From: Bradyrhizobium ontarionense
GTDB taxonomy: Bacteria; Pseudomonadota; Alphaproteobacteria; Rhizobiales; Xanthobacteraceae
DNA: 64,000 nucleotides
Reading direction: 5' to 3'
NCBI RefSeq assembly: GCF_021088345.1
Contig: NZ_CP088156.1
Coordinates: 7,803,001 to 7,867,000 of the forward strand
Of this stretch, positions 1 to 10,801 are shown one piece after another. Within the stretch, counting starts at the first letter, position 1, and the number at the start of each line of letters is the position of its first letter. The translations under genes and the position numbers were made by a program. The notes under the pieces are model-generated. The model had not been told where the DNA came from and searched no databases. It saw nothing but the letters and a program-made list of their open reading frames with translations.

Positions 1-157
1 AAAGATGCGCGCCTTGCTCGACATCAAAGTACTCCTGCTGGCCCGTTCGGAAACGGCTTGGATTCGATCAAGCAAACTCCGTACCGCGCTCCGAGGCGGC
101 TCGGCGCTGGCGCTACGAACGTTTTTCGCTGGAGCGCCGCTTCGAGCCGCGCCGCCG

Positions 158-173
158 TGTGTCGTTTCGGACA
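158..173. promoter_or_regulatory. NifA upstream activator site (nifH copy 1, distal)
   Basis: TGTGTCGTTTCGGACA is an exact TGT-N10-ACA NifA site. It lies about 120 bases upstream of the -24 element at 293. The same 16 bases recur upstream of the second nifH at 30135-30150. Bases 1-157 upstream show no gene that I can support. Confidence 0.8.
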
Positions 174-207
174 GCACGGCGCGGGTGCGTCGGGTGAAAA
201 CCCCCGA

Positions 208-223
208 TGTCGGGTTTGCAACA
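208..223. promoter_or_regulatory. NifA upstream activator site (nifH copy 1, proximal)
   Basis: TGTCGGGTTTGCAACA is a second exact TGT-N10-ACA site. It is 70 bases upstream of the -24 element and also has an identical partner before the second nifH at 30187-30202. Confidence 0.8.
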
Positions 224-278
224 AGCGTAGTCTAGCTTCGAGGTTGTCCGCATCTCCTTCAAAAGATGGCCTTTTTAA

Positions 279-1358
<1,080 letters not shown>

Positions 1359-1366
1359 CCGCCACC

Positions 1367-1403
1367 GGTCATCCGGCCCATCATCTTCAAGGGCCGGATG
1401 ACC
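1367..1403 (+). terminator. Strong hairpin between nifH and nifD
   Basis: GGTCATCCGGCCC and its exact complement GGGCCGGATGACC form a 13-bp stem with an 11-base loop. No T-tract follows and nifD starts 28 bases on without its own sigma-54 promoter. It may therefore be an attenuator or an RNA-stabilising processing element that raises NifH over NifDK. Confidence 0.65.
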
Positions 1404-1431
1404 TCCGCAACCGATCATCGAGGAAAGCCAG

Positions 1432-2934
1432 ATGAGCGTCATCGAGAAACAAAGCGTTGCCGAGATCAAGGCACGCAACAAGGAACTGATCGCCGAGGTC
1501 TTGAAGGTCTATCCGGAAAAGACCGCCAAGCGCCGCGCCAAGCACCTCAACGTGCATGAGAACGGCAAGTCGGACTGCGGCGTCAAGTCGAACATCAAGT
1601 CGATCCCCGGCGTCATGACCATTCGCGGTTGCGCCTATGCCGGTTCCAAGGGCGTGGTGTGGGGCCCGATCAAGGACATGATCCACATCAGCCACGGCCC
1701 GGTCGGCTGCGGCCAGTACTCCTGGGCGGCGCGCCGCAACTACTACATCGGCACGACCGGCATCGACACCTTCGTGACGATGCAGTTCACCTCCGATTTT
1801 CAGGAGAAGGACATCGTGTTCGGCGGCGACAAGAAGCTCGCCAAGATCATGGACGAGATCCAGGAACTGTTCCCGCTGAACAACGGCATCACCGTGCAGT
1901 CGGAATGCCCGATCGGCCTGATCGGCGACGACATCGAGGCGGTCTCCAAGGTCAAGTCGAAGGAGTATGACGGCAAGACCATCGTCCCGGTGCGTTGCGA
2001 GGGCTTCCGCGGTGTCTCGCAGTCGCTCGGCCACCACATCGCCAACGACGCGATCCGGGATTGGGTGTTCGACAAGATCCCGGCCGACGCCGCGCCGCGC
2101 TTCGAGCCGTCGGATTACGACGTCGCGATCATCGGCGACTACAACATCGGCGGCGACGCCTGGTCGTCGCGCATCCTGCTCGAGGAGATGGGCCTGCGCG
2201 TGATTGCCCAGTGGTCGGGCGACGGCTCGCTGGCCGAGCTTGAGGCGACGCCGAAGGCGAAGCTCAACGTGCTGCACTGCTATCGATCGATGAACTACAT
2301 ATCGCGTCACATGGAAGAGAAGTACAACATTCCGTGGTGCGAATACAACTTCTTCGGGCCGAGCAAGATCGCGGAATCGCTGCGCAAGATCGCCAGCTAT
2401 TTCGACGACAAGATCAAGGAAGGTGCCGAGCGCGTCATCGCCAAGTACCAGCCCCTGATGGATGCCGTGATCGCCAAGTACCGGCCGCGCCTGGAAGGCA
2501 AGACCGTGATGCTGTTCGTCGGCGGCCTGCGTCCGCGCCACGTGATCGGCGCCTACGAGGACCTCGGCATGGAGGTCGTCGGCACCGGCTACGAGTTCGG
2601 CCATAACGACGACTATCAGCGCACCGCCCAGCACTACGTCAAGGACGGCACGCTGATCTATGACGACGTGACCGGCTACGAGTTCGAGAAGTTCGTCGAG
2701 AAGGTCCAGCCGGACCTGGTCGGCTCGGGCATCAAGGAAAAGTACGTGTTCCAGAAGATGGGTGTGCCGTTCCGCCAGATGCACTCCTGGGACTACTCGG
2801 GTCCCTACCATGGCTATGACGGGTTCGCGATCTTCGCCCGCGACATGGACATGGCCATCAACTCGCCGGTCTGGAAGATGGCAAAGGCGCCCTGGAAGCA
2901 GGCGCCCAAGCCGTTGCTGCAGGCGGCCGAGTAA
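1432..2934 (+). CDS. nifD: Nitrogenase MoFe protein alpha chain NifD
   Basis: This 500-residue alpha subunit of dinitrogenase binds FeMo-cofactor and shares the P-cluster with NifK. P-cluster cysteines are visible in [16 protein letters not shown] and [11 protein letters not shown]. The cofactor cysteine is in LHCYRSMNY and the cofactor histidine in [10 protein letters not shown]. The length is usual for the Mo enzyme in this lineage. The start is preceded by GAGGAAAG. It is co-transcribed with nifH upstream and nifK downstream, with hairpins in both gaps. Confidence 0.98.
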   Translation: MSVIEKQSVAEIKARNKELIAEVLKVYPEKTAKRRAKHLNVHENGKSDCGVKSNIKSIPGVMTIRGCAYAGSKGVVWGPIKDMIHISHGPVGCGQYSWAARRNYYIGTTGIDTFVTMQFTSDFQEKDIVFGGDKKLAKIMDEIQELFPLNNGITVQSECPIGLIGDDIEAVSKVKSKEYDGKTIVPVRCEGFRGVSQSLGHHIANDAIRDWVFDKIPADAAPRFEPSDYDVAIIGDYNIGGDAWSSRILLEEMGLRVIAQWSGDGSLAELEATPKAKLNVLHCYRSMNYISRHMEEKYNIPWCEYNFFGPSKIAESLRKIASYFDDKIKEGAERVIAKYQPLMDAVIAKYRPRLEGKTVMLFVGGLRPRHVIGAYEDLGMEVVGTGYEFGHNDDYQRTAQHYVKDGTLIYDDVTGYEFEKFVEKVQPDLVGSGIKEKYVFQKMGVPFRQMHSWDYSGPYHGYDGFAIFARDMDMAINSPVWKMAKAPWKQAPKPLLQAAE

Positions 2935-2951
2935 TCACCACCACCCACGGC

Positions 2952-2977
2952 CTGGCTCTCCTTCGGCGGAGAGCCAG
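2952..2977 (+). terminator. Hairpin between nifD and nifK
   Basis: CTGGCTCTCC and GGAGAGCCAG pair perfectly (10 bp) around a 6-base loop. There is no T-run, so a role in mRNA processing or stability is as likely as termination. Confidence 0.55.
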
Positions 2978-3017
2978 CGCTCCCTGATCGACACAGGAAA
3001 ATTGAGAGGGTTATCCC

Positions 3018-4577
3018 ATGACGCAGTCTGCCGAACATGTGCTCGATCACTTCGAGCTTTTCCGTGGTCCCGAATACCAGCAGATGCTGGCGAACAAGAA
3101 GAAGATGTTCGAGAATCCGCGCGATCCCGCGGAAGTCGAGCGCATCCGCGAATGGGCCAAGACGCCCGAATATCGCGAGAAGAATTTCGCCCGTGAGGCG
3201 CTGACCGTCAATCCGGCCAAGGCCTGCCAGCCGCTCGGTGCGGTGTTCGTGGCCGTCGGCTTCGAGAAGACCCTGCCGTTCGTGCACGGCTCGCAGGGCT
3301 GCGTCGCCTATTATCGCAGCCATCTGTCGCGCCACTTCAAGGAGCCGAGCTCCTGCGTGTCGTCGTCGATGACCGAGGACGCCGCCGTGTTCGGCGGCCT
3401 CAACAACATGATCGACGGCCTCGCCAACGCCTACAACATGTACAAGCCGAAGATGATTGCGGTCTCGACCACCTGCATGGCGGAAGTCATCGGTGACGAC
3501 CTCAACGCCTTCATCAAGACGTCGAAGGAGAAAGGCTCCGTGCCAGCTGAGTACGACGTCCCGTTCGCCCACACGCCTGCTTTCGTCGGCAGCCATGTCA
3601 CCGGATACGACAACGCGATGAAGGGCATCCTGGAGCACTTCTGGGACGGCAAGGCCGGCACCGCGCCGAAGCTCGAGCGCGTCCCTAACGAGAAGATCAA
3701 CTTCATCGGCGGCTTCGACGGCTACACCGTCGGCAACATCCGAGAGGTCAAGCACATCTTCGAGGCGATGGGGATCGAATACACGATCCTCGGCGACAAT
3801 TCGAACGTGTTCGACACGCCGACCGACGGCGAGTTCCGCATGTATGATGGCGGCACGACCTTGGAGGAGGCTGCCAACGCCGTCCACGCCAAGGCGACCA
3901 TCTCGATGCAGGAATATTGCACCGAGAAGACCCTGCCGCTGATCAAGAACCACGGCCAGGAAGTGGTCGCATTCAACCATCCGGTCGGCGTCACCGGCAC
4001 CGATGCCTTCGTCATGGCGCTGTCACGCATCACCGGCAAGGAGATCCCGGAAGAGCTTGCGCTCGAGCGTGGCCGTCTGGTCGACGCGATCGCGGACTCC
4101 AGCGCCCACATCCACGGCAAGAAGTTCGCGATCTACGGCGATCCCGACCTCTGCCTCGGCCTCGCCTCGTTCCTGCTCGAGCTCGGCGCTGAGCCGACCC
4201 ACGTGCTCGCCACCAACGGCAACAAGCACTGGGCCGAGAAGGTGCAGGCGGTGTTCGACAGCTCGCCGTTCGGCAAGAACTGCCACGTGTATCCCGGCAA
4301 GGATCTCTGGCACATGCGCTCGCTGCTGTTCACCGAGCCGGTCGACTTCCTGATCGGCAACACCTACGGCAAGTATCTGGAGCGCGACACCGGTACGCCG
4401 CTGATCCGCATCGGCTTCCCGATCTTCGATCGCCACCACAAGCATCGCTATCCGGTGTGGGGCTATCAGGGCGGCCTGAACGTGCTGGTCACGATCCTCG
4501 ACAAGATCTTCGACGAGATCGACCGCAACACCAACGTGCCGGCCAAGTCGGACTACAGCTTCGACATCATCCGCTGA
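3018..4577 (+). CDS. nifK: Nitrogenase MoFe protein beta chain NifK
   Basis: This 519-residue beta subunit of dinitrogenase completes the P-cluster. P-cluster ligand regions are visible in [26 protein letters not shown] and [12 protein letters not shown]. The serine-rich [17 protein letters not shown] segment is typical of NifK. An N-terminal NifK-type extension (about residues 1-60) is present. The ATG follows a GAGAGGG-like site. It is the last gene before a terminator-like hairpin. Confidence 0.98.
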   Translation: MTQSAEHVLDHFELFRGPEYQQMLANKKKMFENPRDPAEVERIREWAKTPEYREKNFAREALTVNPAKACQPLGAVFVAVGFEKTLPFVHGSQGCVAYYRSHLSRHFKEPSSCVSSSMTEDAAVFGGLNNMIDGLANAYNMYKPKMIAVSTTCMAEVIGDDLNAFIKTSKEKGSVPAEYDVPFAHTPAFVGSHVTGYDNAMKGILEHFWDGKAGTAPKLERVPNEKINFIGGFDGYTVGNIREVKHIFEAMGIEYTILGDNSNVFDTPTDGEFRMYDGGTTLEEAANAVHAKATISMQEYCTEKTLPLIKNHGQEVVAFNHPVGVTGTDAFVMALSRITGKEIPEELALERGRLVDAIADSSAHIHGKKFAIYGDPDLCLGLASFLLELGAEPTHVLATNGNKHWAEKVQAVFDSSPFGKNCHVYPGKDLWHMRSLLFTEPVDFLIGNTYGKYLERDTGTPLIRIGFPIFDRHHKHRYPVWGYQGGLNVLVTILDKIFDEIDRNTNVPAKSDYSFDIIR

Positions 4578-4584
4578 GTGACGG

Positions 4585-4613
4585 CGCGGCGGCCTTTCGG
4601 GGCCGCCGCGTTT
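4585..4613 (+). terminator. Terminator-like hairpin after nifK
   Basis: CGCGGCGGCC and GGCCGCCGCG form a 10-bp stem with loop TTTCGG, followed by TTT. It ends or attenuates nifHDK. nifE begins 92 bases on and I see no sigma-54 promoter in the gap, so read-through probably feeds nifEN. Confidence 0.65.
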
Positions 4614-4704
4614 CGGTGTTGGGAGCAGGGCTCACGGGGAGGCATGTCGTGCCTGAGCCTTGTCTTTCGAAAGACGCGCAATCGGTCGTCAACAGGAGAA
4701 GCCA

Positions 4705-6378
4705 ATGAGCTCGCTTTCGGCCACGATCCAGAACGTCTTCAACGAGCCGGGTTGCGGCAAGAACGCCAACAAGTCCGAGGCCGAGCGCAAGAAGGGCTGC
4801 ACCAAGCAGCTGCAGCCGGGTGGTGCGGCCGGTGGTTGCGCCTTCGACGGCGCCAAGGTCGCATTGCAGCCGCTGACCGACGTCGCTCACCTGGTTCACG
4901 GCCCGATCGCCTGCGAGGGCAACTCCTGGGACAATCGTGGCGCGGCCTCCTCGGGCGCCTCGATCTGGCGCACCGGGTTCACCACCGACATCAACGAGAC
5001 CGACGTCGTGTTCGGCGGCGAAAAGCGCCTGTACAAGGCGATCAAGGAAATCATCGAGAAATACGATCCGCCGGCGGTCTTCGTCTACCAGACCTGCGTG
5101 CCCGCCATGACCGGCGATGACATCAACGCGGTCTGCAAGGCGGCCTCCGCCAAGTTCGGCAAGCCCTGCATTCCCGTCAATTCGCCCGGCTTCGTCGGAC
5201 CGAAGAACCTCGGCAACAAGCTCGCCGGCGAGGCGCTGCTCGACCATGTCATCGGTACCGTTGAGCCCGAGGTCACCACGCCCTACGACCTCAACATCAT
5301 CGGCGAATACAACCTGTCCGGCGAGCTCTGGCAGGTGAAGCCGCTGTTCGACGAGCTCGGCATCCGCATCTCCGCCTGCATCTCCGGCGACGGCCGCTAC
5401 AAGGACGTAGCGTCGTCGCACCGCGCCCGCGCGGCGATGATGGTGTGCTCCAAGGCGATGATCAACGTCGCCCGCAAGATGGAGGAGCGCTACGGGATTC
5501 CGTTCTTCGAGGGCTCGTTCTACGGCATCCAGGATTCCTCGGATTCGTTGCGCGAGATCGCGCGGCTGCTGGTCGAGCGCGGCGCGCCGGCCGATCTGCT
5601 CGACCGGACCGAGGCTGTGATCGCGCGCGAGGAAGCCAAGGCCTGGGCCGCGATCGAGCCGTTCAAGCAGCGGCTGACGGGCAAGAAGGTGCTGCTGATC
5701 ACCGGCGGCGTGAAGTCGTGGTCGGTGGTGGCGGCGCTGCAGGAGGCCGGCATGGAGCTGGTCGGCACGTCGGTCAAGAAGTCCACCAAGGAGGACAAGG
5801 AGCGCATCAAGGAGCTGATGGGCCAGGACGCCCACATGATCGACGATATGGCGCCGCGCGAAATGTACAAGATGCTCAAGGACGCCAAGGCCGACATCAT
5901 GCTGTCCGGCGGCAAGTCGCAATTCGTGGCGCTGAAGGCGGCGATGCCCTGGCTCGACATCAACCAGGAGCGCGCTCACGCCTTCATGGGCTATATCGGC
6001 ATGGTGAAGCTGGTCGAGGAGATCGACAAGGCGATCTACAACCCGATGTGGGCGCAGCTGCGCAAGCCGGCGCCCTGGGAGAAGGCCGACAGCAACTGGC
6101 AGGCGAGAGCGATCGCGCAGGCCAATGCGGAGGCAGCAGCCCTCGCCGCCGATCCGGTCGCTGCGGAAGCGGCGCGCCGCGCCAAGAAGATCTGCCACTG
6201 CAAGTCGGTCGATCTCGGCACCATCGAGGATGCGATCAAGGCGCACGGCTTAGGTGACGTCACCGGCGTGCGCGAGCACACCAACGCCTCCGGCGGCTGC
6301 GGCGCCTGCGCCGGCCGGGTCGAGGACATCCTGGCCCGCGTGAGCGCGCCGGCCGAGCTGCTGCAGGCGGCGGAATAG
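4705..6378 (+). CDS. nifE: FeMo-cofactor scaffold NifE with C-terminal NifU-type [2Fe-2S] domain
   Basis: This 557-residue protein forms the NifEN scaffold on which the NifB-derived cluster is matured. The NifD-like core fills about residues 1-470. A C-terminal extension carries four cysteines at 497, 499, 532 and 535 (C-x-C-x32-C-x2-C). That is the ligand pattern and spacing of the BFD-type [2Fe-2S] domain found in the middle of full-length NifU. I chose ATG 4705 because AGGAG precedes it, although the frame is open upstream. nifN follows 9 bases on. Confidence 0.95.
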   Translation: MSSLSATIQNVFNEPGCGKNANKSEAERKKGCTKQLQPGGAAGGCAFDGAKVALQPLTDVAHLVHGPIACEGNSWDNRGAASSGASIWRTGFTTDINETDVVFGGEKRLYKAIKEIIEKYDPPAVFVYQTCVPAMTGDDINAVCKAASAKFGKPCIPVNSPGFVGPKNLGNKLAGEALLDHVIGTVEPEVTTPYDLNIIGEYNLSGELWQVKPLFDELGIRISACISGDGRYKDVASSHRARAAMMVCSKAMINVARKMEERYGIPFFEGSFYGIQDSSDSLREIARLLVERGAPADLLDRTEAVIAREEAKAWAAIEPFKQRLTGKKVLLITGGVKSWSVVAALQEAGMELVGTSVKKSTKEDKERIKELMGQDAHMIDDMAPREMYKMLKDAKADIMLSGGKSQFVALKAAMPWLDINQERAHAFMGYIGMVKLVEEIDKAIYNPMWAQLRKPAPWEKADSNWQARAIAQANAEAAALAADPVAAEAARRAKKICHCKSVDLGTIEDAIKAHGLGDVTGVREHTNASGGCGACAGRVEDILARVSAPAELLQAAE

Positions 6379-6387
6379 GCGGCGCGC

Positions 6388-7785
6388 ATGGCCAAGGTCA
6401 CGACCGGAAAGAAAGCCTGCGCGGTCAATCCGCTCAAGATGAGCCAGCCGATCGGCGGCTCGTTCGCCTTCCTCGGCCTGCGCGGAGCGATGCCGCTGCT
6501 GCACGGCTCGCAGGGCTGCACCTCGTTCGGGCTGACGCTGTTCGTGCGCCACTTCAAGGAAGCGGTGCCGATGCAGACCACGGCGATGAGCGAGGTCGCC
6601 ACCGTGCTCGGCGGCTACGAGAACGTCGAGCAGGCGATCCTCAACATCCATAAGAGGCAGAAGCCGGAGATCATCGGCATCTGCTCGACCGGGGTCACCG
6701 AGACCAAGGGCGACGACGTCGACGGCTACATCAGGCTGATCCGCGAGAAGCATCCGGAGCTTGCGACCTATCCGCTGGTCTATGTCTCGACGCCCGACTT
6801 CAAGGATGCGTTCCAGGACGGCTGGGATAAGACCGTCGCCAAGATGGTCGAGGTGCTGGTCGACAAGCCGACCTCGACCCGGCGCGATCCGGCGCGCGTC
6901 AACGTGTTGCCCGGCTGCCACCTGACGCCGGGCGACATCGAGGAGCTGCGCACCATCTTCGAGGATTTCGGCCTGGAGCCGTCGTTCCTGCCCGATATCG
7001 GCGGCTCGCTCGACGGTCACATCCCCGACGAGTTCACGCCGACCACGATCGGCGGCATCGGGCTCGAGGAGATCGCGACCATGGGCAGCGCAGCCTGGAC
7101 GATCGCGATCGGCGCCCAGATGAAGCGCGCGGCGGAGGCGATGCAGGCCAAGACGGGGGTGCCGTACCGGCTGTTCGAGCGCCTCTGCGGGCTATTGCCG
7201 AACGACGAATTCATGACCTTTCTAAGCGAGATCTCGGGACGTCCTGTGCCCGCGAAATATCGCCGCCAGCGCGGTCAGCTCGCGGATGCCATGCTGGATG
7301 CGCATTTCCACATCGGCGGCCGCAAGCTCGCGATCGGCGCCGAGCCGGACCTGCTGTTCGACGTCTCCAGCATGCTGCACGACATGGGCGCTCACGTCGC
7401 CGTGGCCGTGACCACGACGCAGTCGCCGGTGCTCGAACGCATGCGGTGCGAGGAGGTGCTGATCGGCGATCTCGAAGACCTGGAGACCCTCGCGAAGGCG
7501 CGCGGCTGCAACCTCATGATGACGCATTCGCACGGCCGCCAGGCGGCATCGCGCCTGAAGATCCCGTTCTACCGGATCGGCTTTCCGATGTTCGACCGGC
7601 TCGGGGCAGGGCACCTACTGACGGTCGGCTATCGCGGCACCCGCGACCTGATCTTCGCGCTCGCCAATCTCATCATCGCCGATCGCGAGGACAACCATCA
7701 GCCGACCCCTGACACCTGGCTCGAGCCCTGGGCCGAATCCCGTCAGGAGTCGTCGGACTCCGCCGTCGTGGCGCCACTGCATTGA
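6388..7785 (+). CDS. nifN: FeMo-cofactor scaffold NifN
   Basis: This 465-residue beta-type subunit of the NifEN scaffold is related to NifK. The N-terminal segment ACAVNPLKMSQPIGG and the HGSQGCTSFG motif align with the NifK P-cluster region. The length is usual. It starts 9 bases after nifE, so the two are almost certainly co-translated. Confidence 0.96.
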   Translation: MAKVTTGKKACAVNPLKMSQPIGGSFAFLGLRGAMPLLHGSQGCTSFGLTLFVRHFKEAVPMQTTAMSEVATVLGGYENVEQAILNIHKRQKPEIIGICSTGVTETKGDDVDGYIRLIREKHPELATYPLVYVSTPDFKDAFQDGWDKTVAKMVEVLVDKPTSTRRDPARVNVLPGCHLTPGDIEELRTIFEDFGLEPSFLPDIGGSLDGHIPDEFTPTTIGGIGLEEIATMGSAAWTIAIGAQMKRAAEAMQAKTGVPYRLFERLCGLLPNDEFMTFLSEISGRPVPAKYRRQRGQLADAMLDAHFHIGGRKLAIGAEPDLLFDVSSMLHDMGAHVAVAVTTTQSPVLERMRCEEVLIGDLEDLETLAKARGCNLMMTHSHGRQAASRLKIPFYRIGFPMFDRLGAGHLLTVGYRGTRDLIFALANLIIADREDNHQPTPDTWLEPWAESRQESSDSAVVAPLH

Positions 7786-7810
7786 CGTTTCAGGAGAGAG
7801 GACCGATGTC

Positions 7811-8206
7811 ATGAAGGTCGCATTTGCTACCCAGGATCTGAAGCGCGTCGACGCCCATTTCGGCTGGGCCAAGAACATCGCGATCTACGATGTCGACACC
7901 GTGGGGCATCGCTTCGTCGAGACCGTCGAGTTCGACGGCGATCTCAAGGAGGATGGCAACGAGGACAAGCTGGCGCCGAAGATCGAGGCGATCAAGGATT
8001 GCGCGATCCTCTATGTCGCGGCAATCGGCGGCTCGGGCGCGGCGCGCGTCGTCGCCAACAACATCCATCCGATGAAGGTCAACCAGCCCGAGGAGATCAG
8101 CGATCTCCTCGGCAAGCTGCAGGCCGTGCTGGCCGGCACGCCGCCGCCCTGGCTGCGCAAGGCGCTGGCCAAGGGCCAGGAACGTGTTCTCGATTTCGAG
8201 GAATGA
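7811..8206 (+). CDS. nifX: NifX, cofactor-precursor carrier
   Basis: This 131-residue member of the NifX/NafY/NifB-C-terminal family binds NifB-co or the NifEN-bound precursor during FeMo-cofactor synthesis. It opens [20 protein letters not shown], and the histidine in DAHFGWA is the family's characteristic one. It sits between nifN and the DUF269 gene, the usual order. GGAGAGAGG precedes the start. Confidence 0.93.
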   Translation: MKVAFATQDLKRVDAHFGWAKNIAIYDVDTVGHRFVETVEFDGDLKEDGNEDKLAPKIEAIKDCAILYVAAIGGSGAARVVANNIHPMKVNQPEEISDLLGKLQAVLAGTPPPWLRKALAKGQERVLDFEE

Positions 8207-8216
8207 GGAAACCAAC

Positions 8217-8687
8217 ATGTCCGATACCGCGGTAGCAGTCGACACGGTGCCCGCCGAGCAGCGGCCCTTCGTCAAGGAACTCATCAAGGTCTGGCGCGCC
8301 CAGGACACCCATGGCGCCTGGGAGGGCAAGAAGGATATCGATCTGCTCGAGCCCTACATCCTGGACAAGGAGAAGCGGCGGGCGCTGCCGATCATCGGCG
8401 ATCCCGATCCGGAGACGATCTGGCGGCTGGAGCTGTTCTTCAACGCGATCGCACTGTCGATCGAGAAGGCCACCGGCGTGATGATCTCGCCGATGCTGAA
8501 GATGAGCCACGAAGGCTTCGGCCGCATGGTGCTGATCGGCGGCCGGCTGATCGTGGTCAACAAGCAGCTGCGCGACGTGCACCGCTTCGGTTTCGATAAT
8601 CTTGGCAAGCTTGCGGACGAGGGCGACAAGTTCGTCAACGCCGGCGTCGAGATGATCGAGAAATTCAAGGACGTCGCGAATTACTGA
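8217..8687 (+). CDS. NifX-associated nitrogen fixation protein (DUF269)
   Basis: This 156-residue protein is of the DUF269 family, which almost always sits next to nifX. The central segment [19 protein letters not shown] and the ending [11 protein letters not shown] fit the family. The biochemical role is not settled; an accessory role in cofactor assembly is inferred from its constant position. ATG 8217 is chosen because GAGGAAA precedes it. Confidence 0.9.
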   Translation: MSDTAVAVDTVPAEQRPFVKELIKVWRAQDTHGAWEGKKDIDLLEPYILDKEKRRALPIIGDPDPETIWRLELFFNAIALSIEKATGVMISPMLKMSHEGFGRMVLIGGRLIVVNKQLRDVHRFGFDNLGKLADEGDKFVNAGVEMIEKFKDVANY

Positions 8688-8705
8688 ACGGCGAGGACCA
8701 AAGAG

Positions 8706-8906
8706 ATGAGCGACCTGGATACGATGAAGGCCGAGATCAAGAAGCTGTCGGCGCGCGCCATGCAGGCCAAGATGGATCTGCACGACCTGTCGGAGGAACT
8801 GCCCATCAATTGGGACCAGATCCTCCCGACCGCGCAGAAGGCCCATGAGGCGTTTGCCGAGCTGGAAAAGAAGCGCGCCGATCTGAAGAAGCTCGAGACT
8901 GCGTGA
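8706..8906 (+). CDS. Small nif-associated coiled-coil protein (CCE_0567/DUF683 family)
   Basis: This 66-residue protein is almost wholly helical and heptad-like from about residue 3 to 35. It contains DLHDLSEELPINW, typical of the small DUF683 proteins encoded next to the DUF269 gene. Those proteins are reported as dimeric metal binders, but a role in nitrogenase assembly is unproven. Confidence 0.85.
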   Translation: MSDLDTMKAEIKKLSARAMQAKMDLHDLSEELPINWDQILPTAQKAHEAFAELEKKRADLKKLETA

Positions 8907-8928
8907 GCCGAACTGAGGACCCGTCATC

Positions 8929-9216
8929 ATGTCCAATGCAACCCGTGACGGCCGCGACTGGCGGCCGGATTATCTGGTCGCCATCGATGCCGCCAAGTGC
9001 ATCGGCTGCGGCCGCTGCTACAAGGTCTGTGGCCGCGAGGTCATGACCCTGAAGGGCATCAACGACGAGGGCGAGTTCGTCGAGCTCGACGACGACGAGG
9101 ATGACGAGGTCGAGAAGAAGATCATGGTCATGCACGACACCGGTGCCTGCATCGGCTGCGGTGCCTGCGCCCGCGTCTGCCCGACCAACTGCCAGACCCA
9201 TTCGCCGGCGGCGTGA
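8929..9216 (+). CDS. fdxB: Nif-specific 2[4Fe-4S] ferredoxin III FdxB
   Basis: This 95-residue ferredoxin carries CIGCGRCYKVC near residue 24 and CIGCGACARVC near residue 75. They are separated by an acidic linker (DDDEDDE), the layout of FdxB-type ferredoxin III. It probably donates electrons to a nif maturation step. It is co-directional and tightly spaced with the genes before it. Confidence 0.92.
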   Translation: MSNATRDGRDWRPDYLVAIDAAKCIGCGRCYKVCGREVMTLKGINDEGEFVELDDDEDDEVEKKIMVMHDTGACIGCGACARVCPTNCQTHSPAA

Positions 9217-9236
9217 GATCCCCGGAGCGTGCTGCC

Positions 9237-9563
9237 ATGGTACGAATGGATGCAAAATTCACGATCGGCCAGGTGACCCGGCATCGCGTCTACGATCTGC
9301 GCGGTGTCGTGTTCGACGTCGACCTGTCGTTCTCCGAACAGGAGGGCTGGCGCGCCATCACCATGGATGCCCGGCTCGACAAGAAGCAGCCGTTCTACTA
9401 CCTGCTCGCCGAATGCGGCGACAGCAGCTACATCGCCTATGTGCCCGAACAGAACCTGGTGGCGGATGCCTCCGGAGAGCCGGTCAAGCATCCCGATATC
9501 GGCGAGCTGTTCGATGTCGATGACGAGGGCAGCTATCGGTATCGCGGACGGATTTTCCAGTAA
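9237..9563 (+). CDS. hspQ: HspQ/YccV-like protein
   Basis: This 108-residue protein is of the YccV-like hemimethylated-DNA-binding/HspQ family. The core is FTIGQVTRHRVYDLRGVVFD, followed by the PFYYLLAE and YIAYVPEQNL strands. In enterobacteria HspQ influences protein turnover. Its place at the end of the nifENX operon suggests a nif-linked proteostasis role, which is inference. ATG 9237 follows GGAG; another in-frame ATG lies at 9246. Confidence 0.8.
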   Translation: MVRMDAKFTIGQVTRHRVYDLRGVVFDVDLSFSEQEGWRAITMDARLDKKQPFYYLLAECGDSSYIAYVPEQNLVADASGEPVKHPDIGELFDVDDEGSYRYRGRIFQ

Positions 9564-9649
9564 TCGGATTCTGTAGATTCCATGGGGGAGCGGTGAGCGA
9601 GCCCTTCCGATAGGTTTGGGTTTCCACACTCGAACCCTCGGAGAGTCAG

Positions 9650-10801
9650 ATGCAAGCTTCGACCCAAGGCACGCTCACCGCCGGAGATACTGGCACGATT
9701 TTCGTTGCAATTGAACTCAGCCAGAAGAGCTGGCTGATCACGTTGCACAGTCCCGATCAGGGACGGATGTCGCGGCACAAGCTCGACGGAGTCGATCAGG
9801 TCGGGTTGCTGGCGTTGATCGCCAAGACGCGGGCCCGGGCGGCGCAGAAGCTCGGATCGGAGCCGCGCGTGGCGAGCTGCTACGAGGCCGGCTATGACGG
9901 CTTCTGGCTGCACCGGTTGCTGGTCGCGAACGGAATCGACAATCTGGTGTTCGATCCGGCAAGCATCGCGGTCGAGCAGCGCGCACGGCGGGCAAAGACG
10001 GATCGGATCGACGGCGAGCTGTTGCTGCGCACGCTGATGGCCTATTTGCGCGGCGAGCCCCGGGTGGTCCGGATCGTCCGGGTGCCGACGGTGGAGCAGG
10101 AGGACGCCCGGCGGGTCAGCCGCGAGCGCGACCGGCTGGTCACGGAGCAGACGGCCCACACCAACCGGATCAAGGCGCTGCTGCGGCTGTCCGGCCTGGA
10201 GGTCGGCGCGCCGCGCCGCCGCAACTGGCTCACCTGGCTGGAGCAGCAACGCGACTGGCAGGGTGAGCCGCTGCCGCCCCACGTTCTGGCCGAGGTCAAG
10301 CGCGAGCACGCGCGTCTGATGCTGGTGCGCGAGCAGCTCGCGGCGCTGGAGCAGAGCCAGGAGGCCGCGCAGGCGGCTGTCGTTCCGGAGGCGATGGCCA
10401 AGCGGCGGGAGCAGCTGCAGCGGCTCAAGGGGCTCGGGCCGGCCTTCGCCACGACATTGGCGGGCGAGCTGTTCTACAAGGACTTCCGCAACCGGCGCGA
10501 GGTCGCCAGCTATTGCGGCCTGACACCGAGCCCATGGAAGAGCGGCGGCATCGATCGTGAGCAGGGCATCAGCAAGGCGGGCAATCCGCACGTCCGCCTG
10601 AAGACGATCGAGCTGGCTTGGCTCTGGGTCCGCCATCAGCCGGACAGCGCGCTCAGCCGCTGGTTCCAGACCCGCACGCTCAACACCGGCAAGCGTGTCA
10701 GGCGCATTGCGATCGTGGCGCTGGCGCGCAAGCTCGTCGTGGCGCTGTGGCGCTATCTCGAGACCGGCCTCGTGCCCGAGGAGGCCCTGATGAAGGCGTA
10801 A
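9650..10801 (+). CDS. IS110-family transposase (DEDD recombinase)
   Basis: This 383-residue transposase has an N-terminal RuvC-like domain with VAIELSQKSW, CYEAGYDGFW and AKTDRIDGELL, the last two matching the E and D..D positions of the DEDD tetrad. The first acidic residue is Glu rather than Asp (IELSQ). A coiled-coil middle part is followed by the C-terminal transposase-20 domain with LKGLGPAFATTLAGE and SYCGLTPSPW. It looks intact. Family members recombine DNA guided by an element-encoded RNA. Confidence 0.92.
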   Translation: MQASTQGTLTAGDTGTIFVAIELSQKSWLITLHSPDQGRMSRHKLDGVDQVGLLALIAKTRARAAQKLGSEPRVASCYEAGYDGFWLHRLLVANGIDNLVFDPASIAVEQRARRAKTDRIDGELLLRTLMAYLRGEPRVVRIVRVPTVEQEDARRVSRERDRLVTEQTAHTNRIKALLRLSGLEVGAPRRRNWLTWLEQQRDWQGEPLPPHVLAEVKREHARLMLVREQLAALEQSQEAAQAAVVPEAMAKRREQLQRLKGLGPAFATTLAGELFYKDFRNRREVASYCGLTPSPWKSGGIDREQGISKAGNPHVRLKTIELAWLWVRHQPDSALSRWFQTRTLNTGKRVRRIAIVALARKLVVALWRYLETGLVPEEALMKA

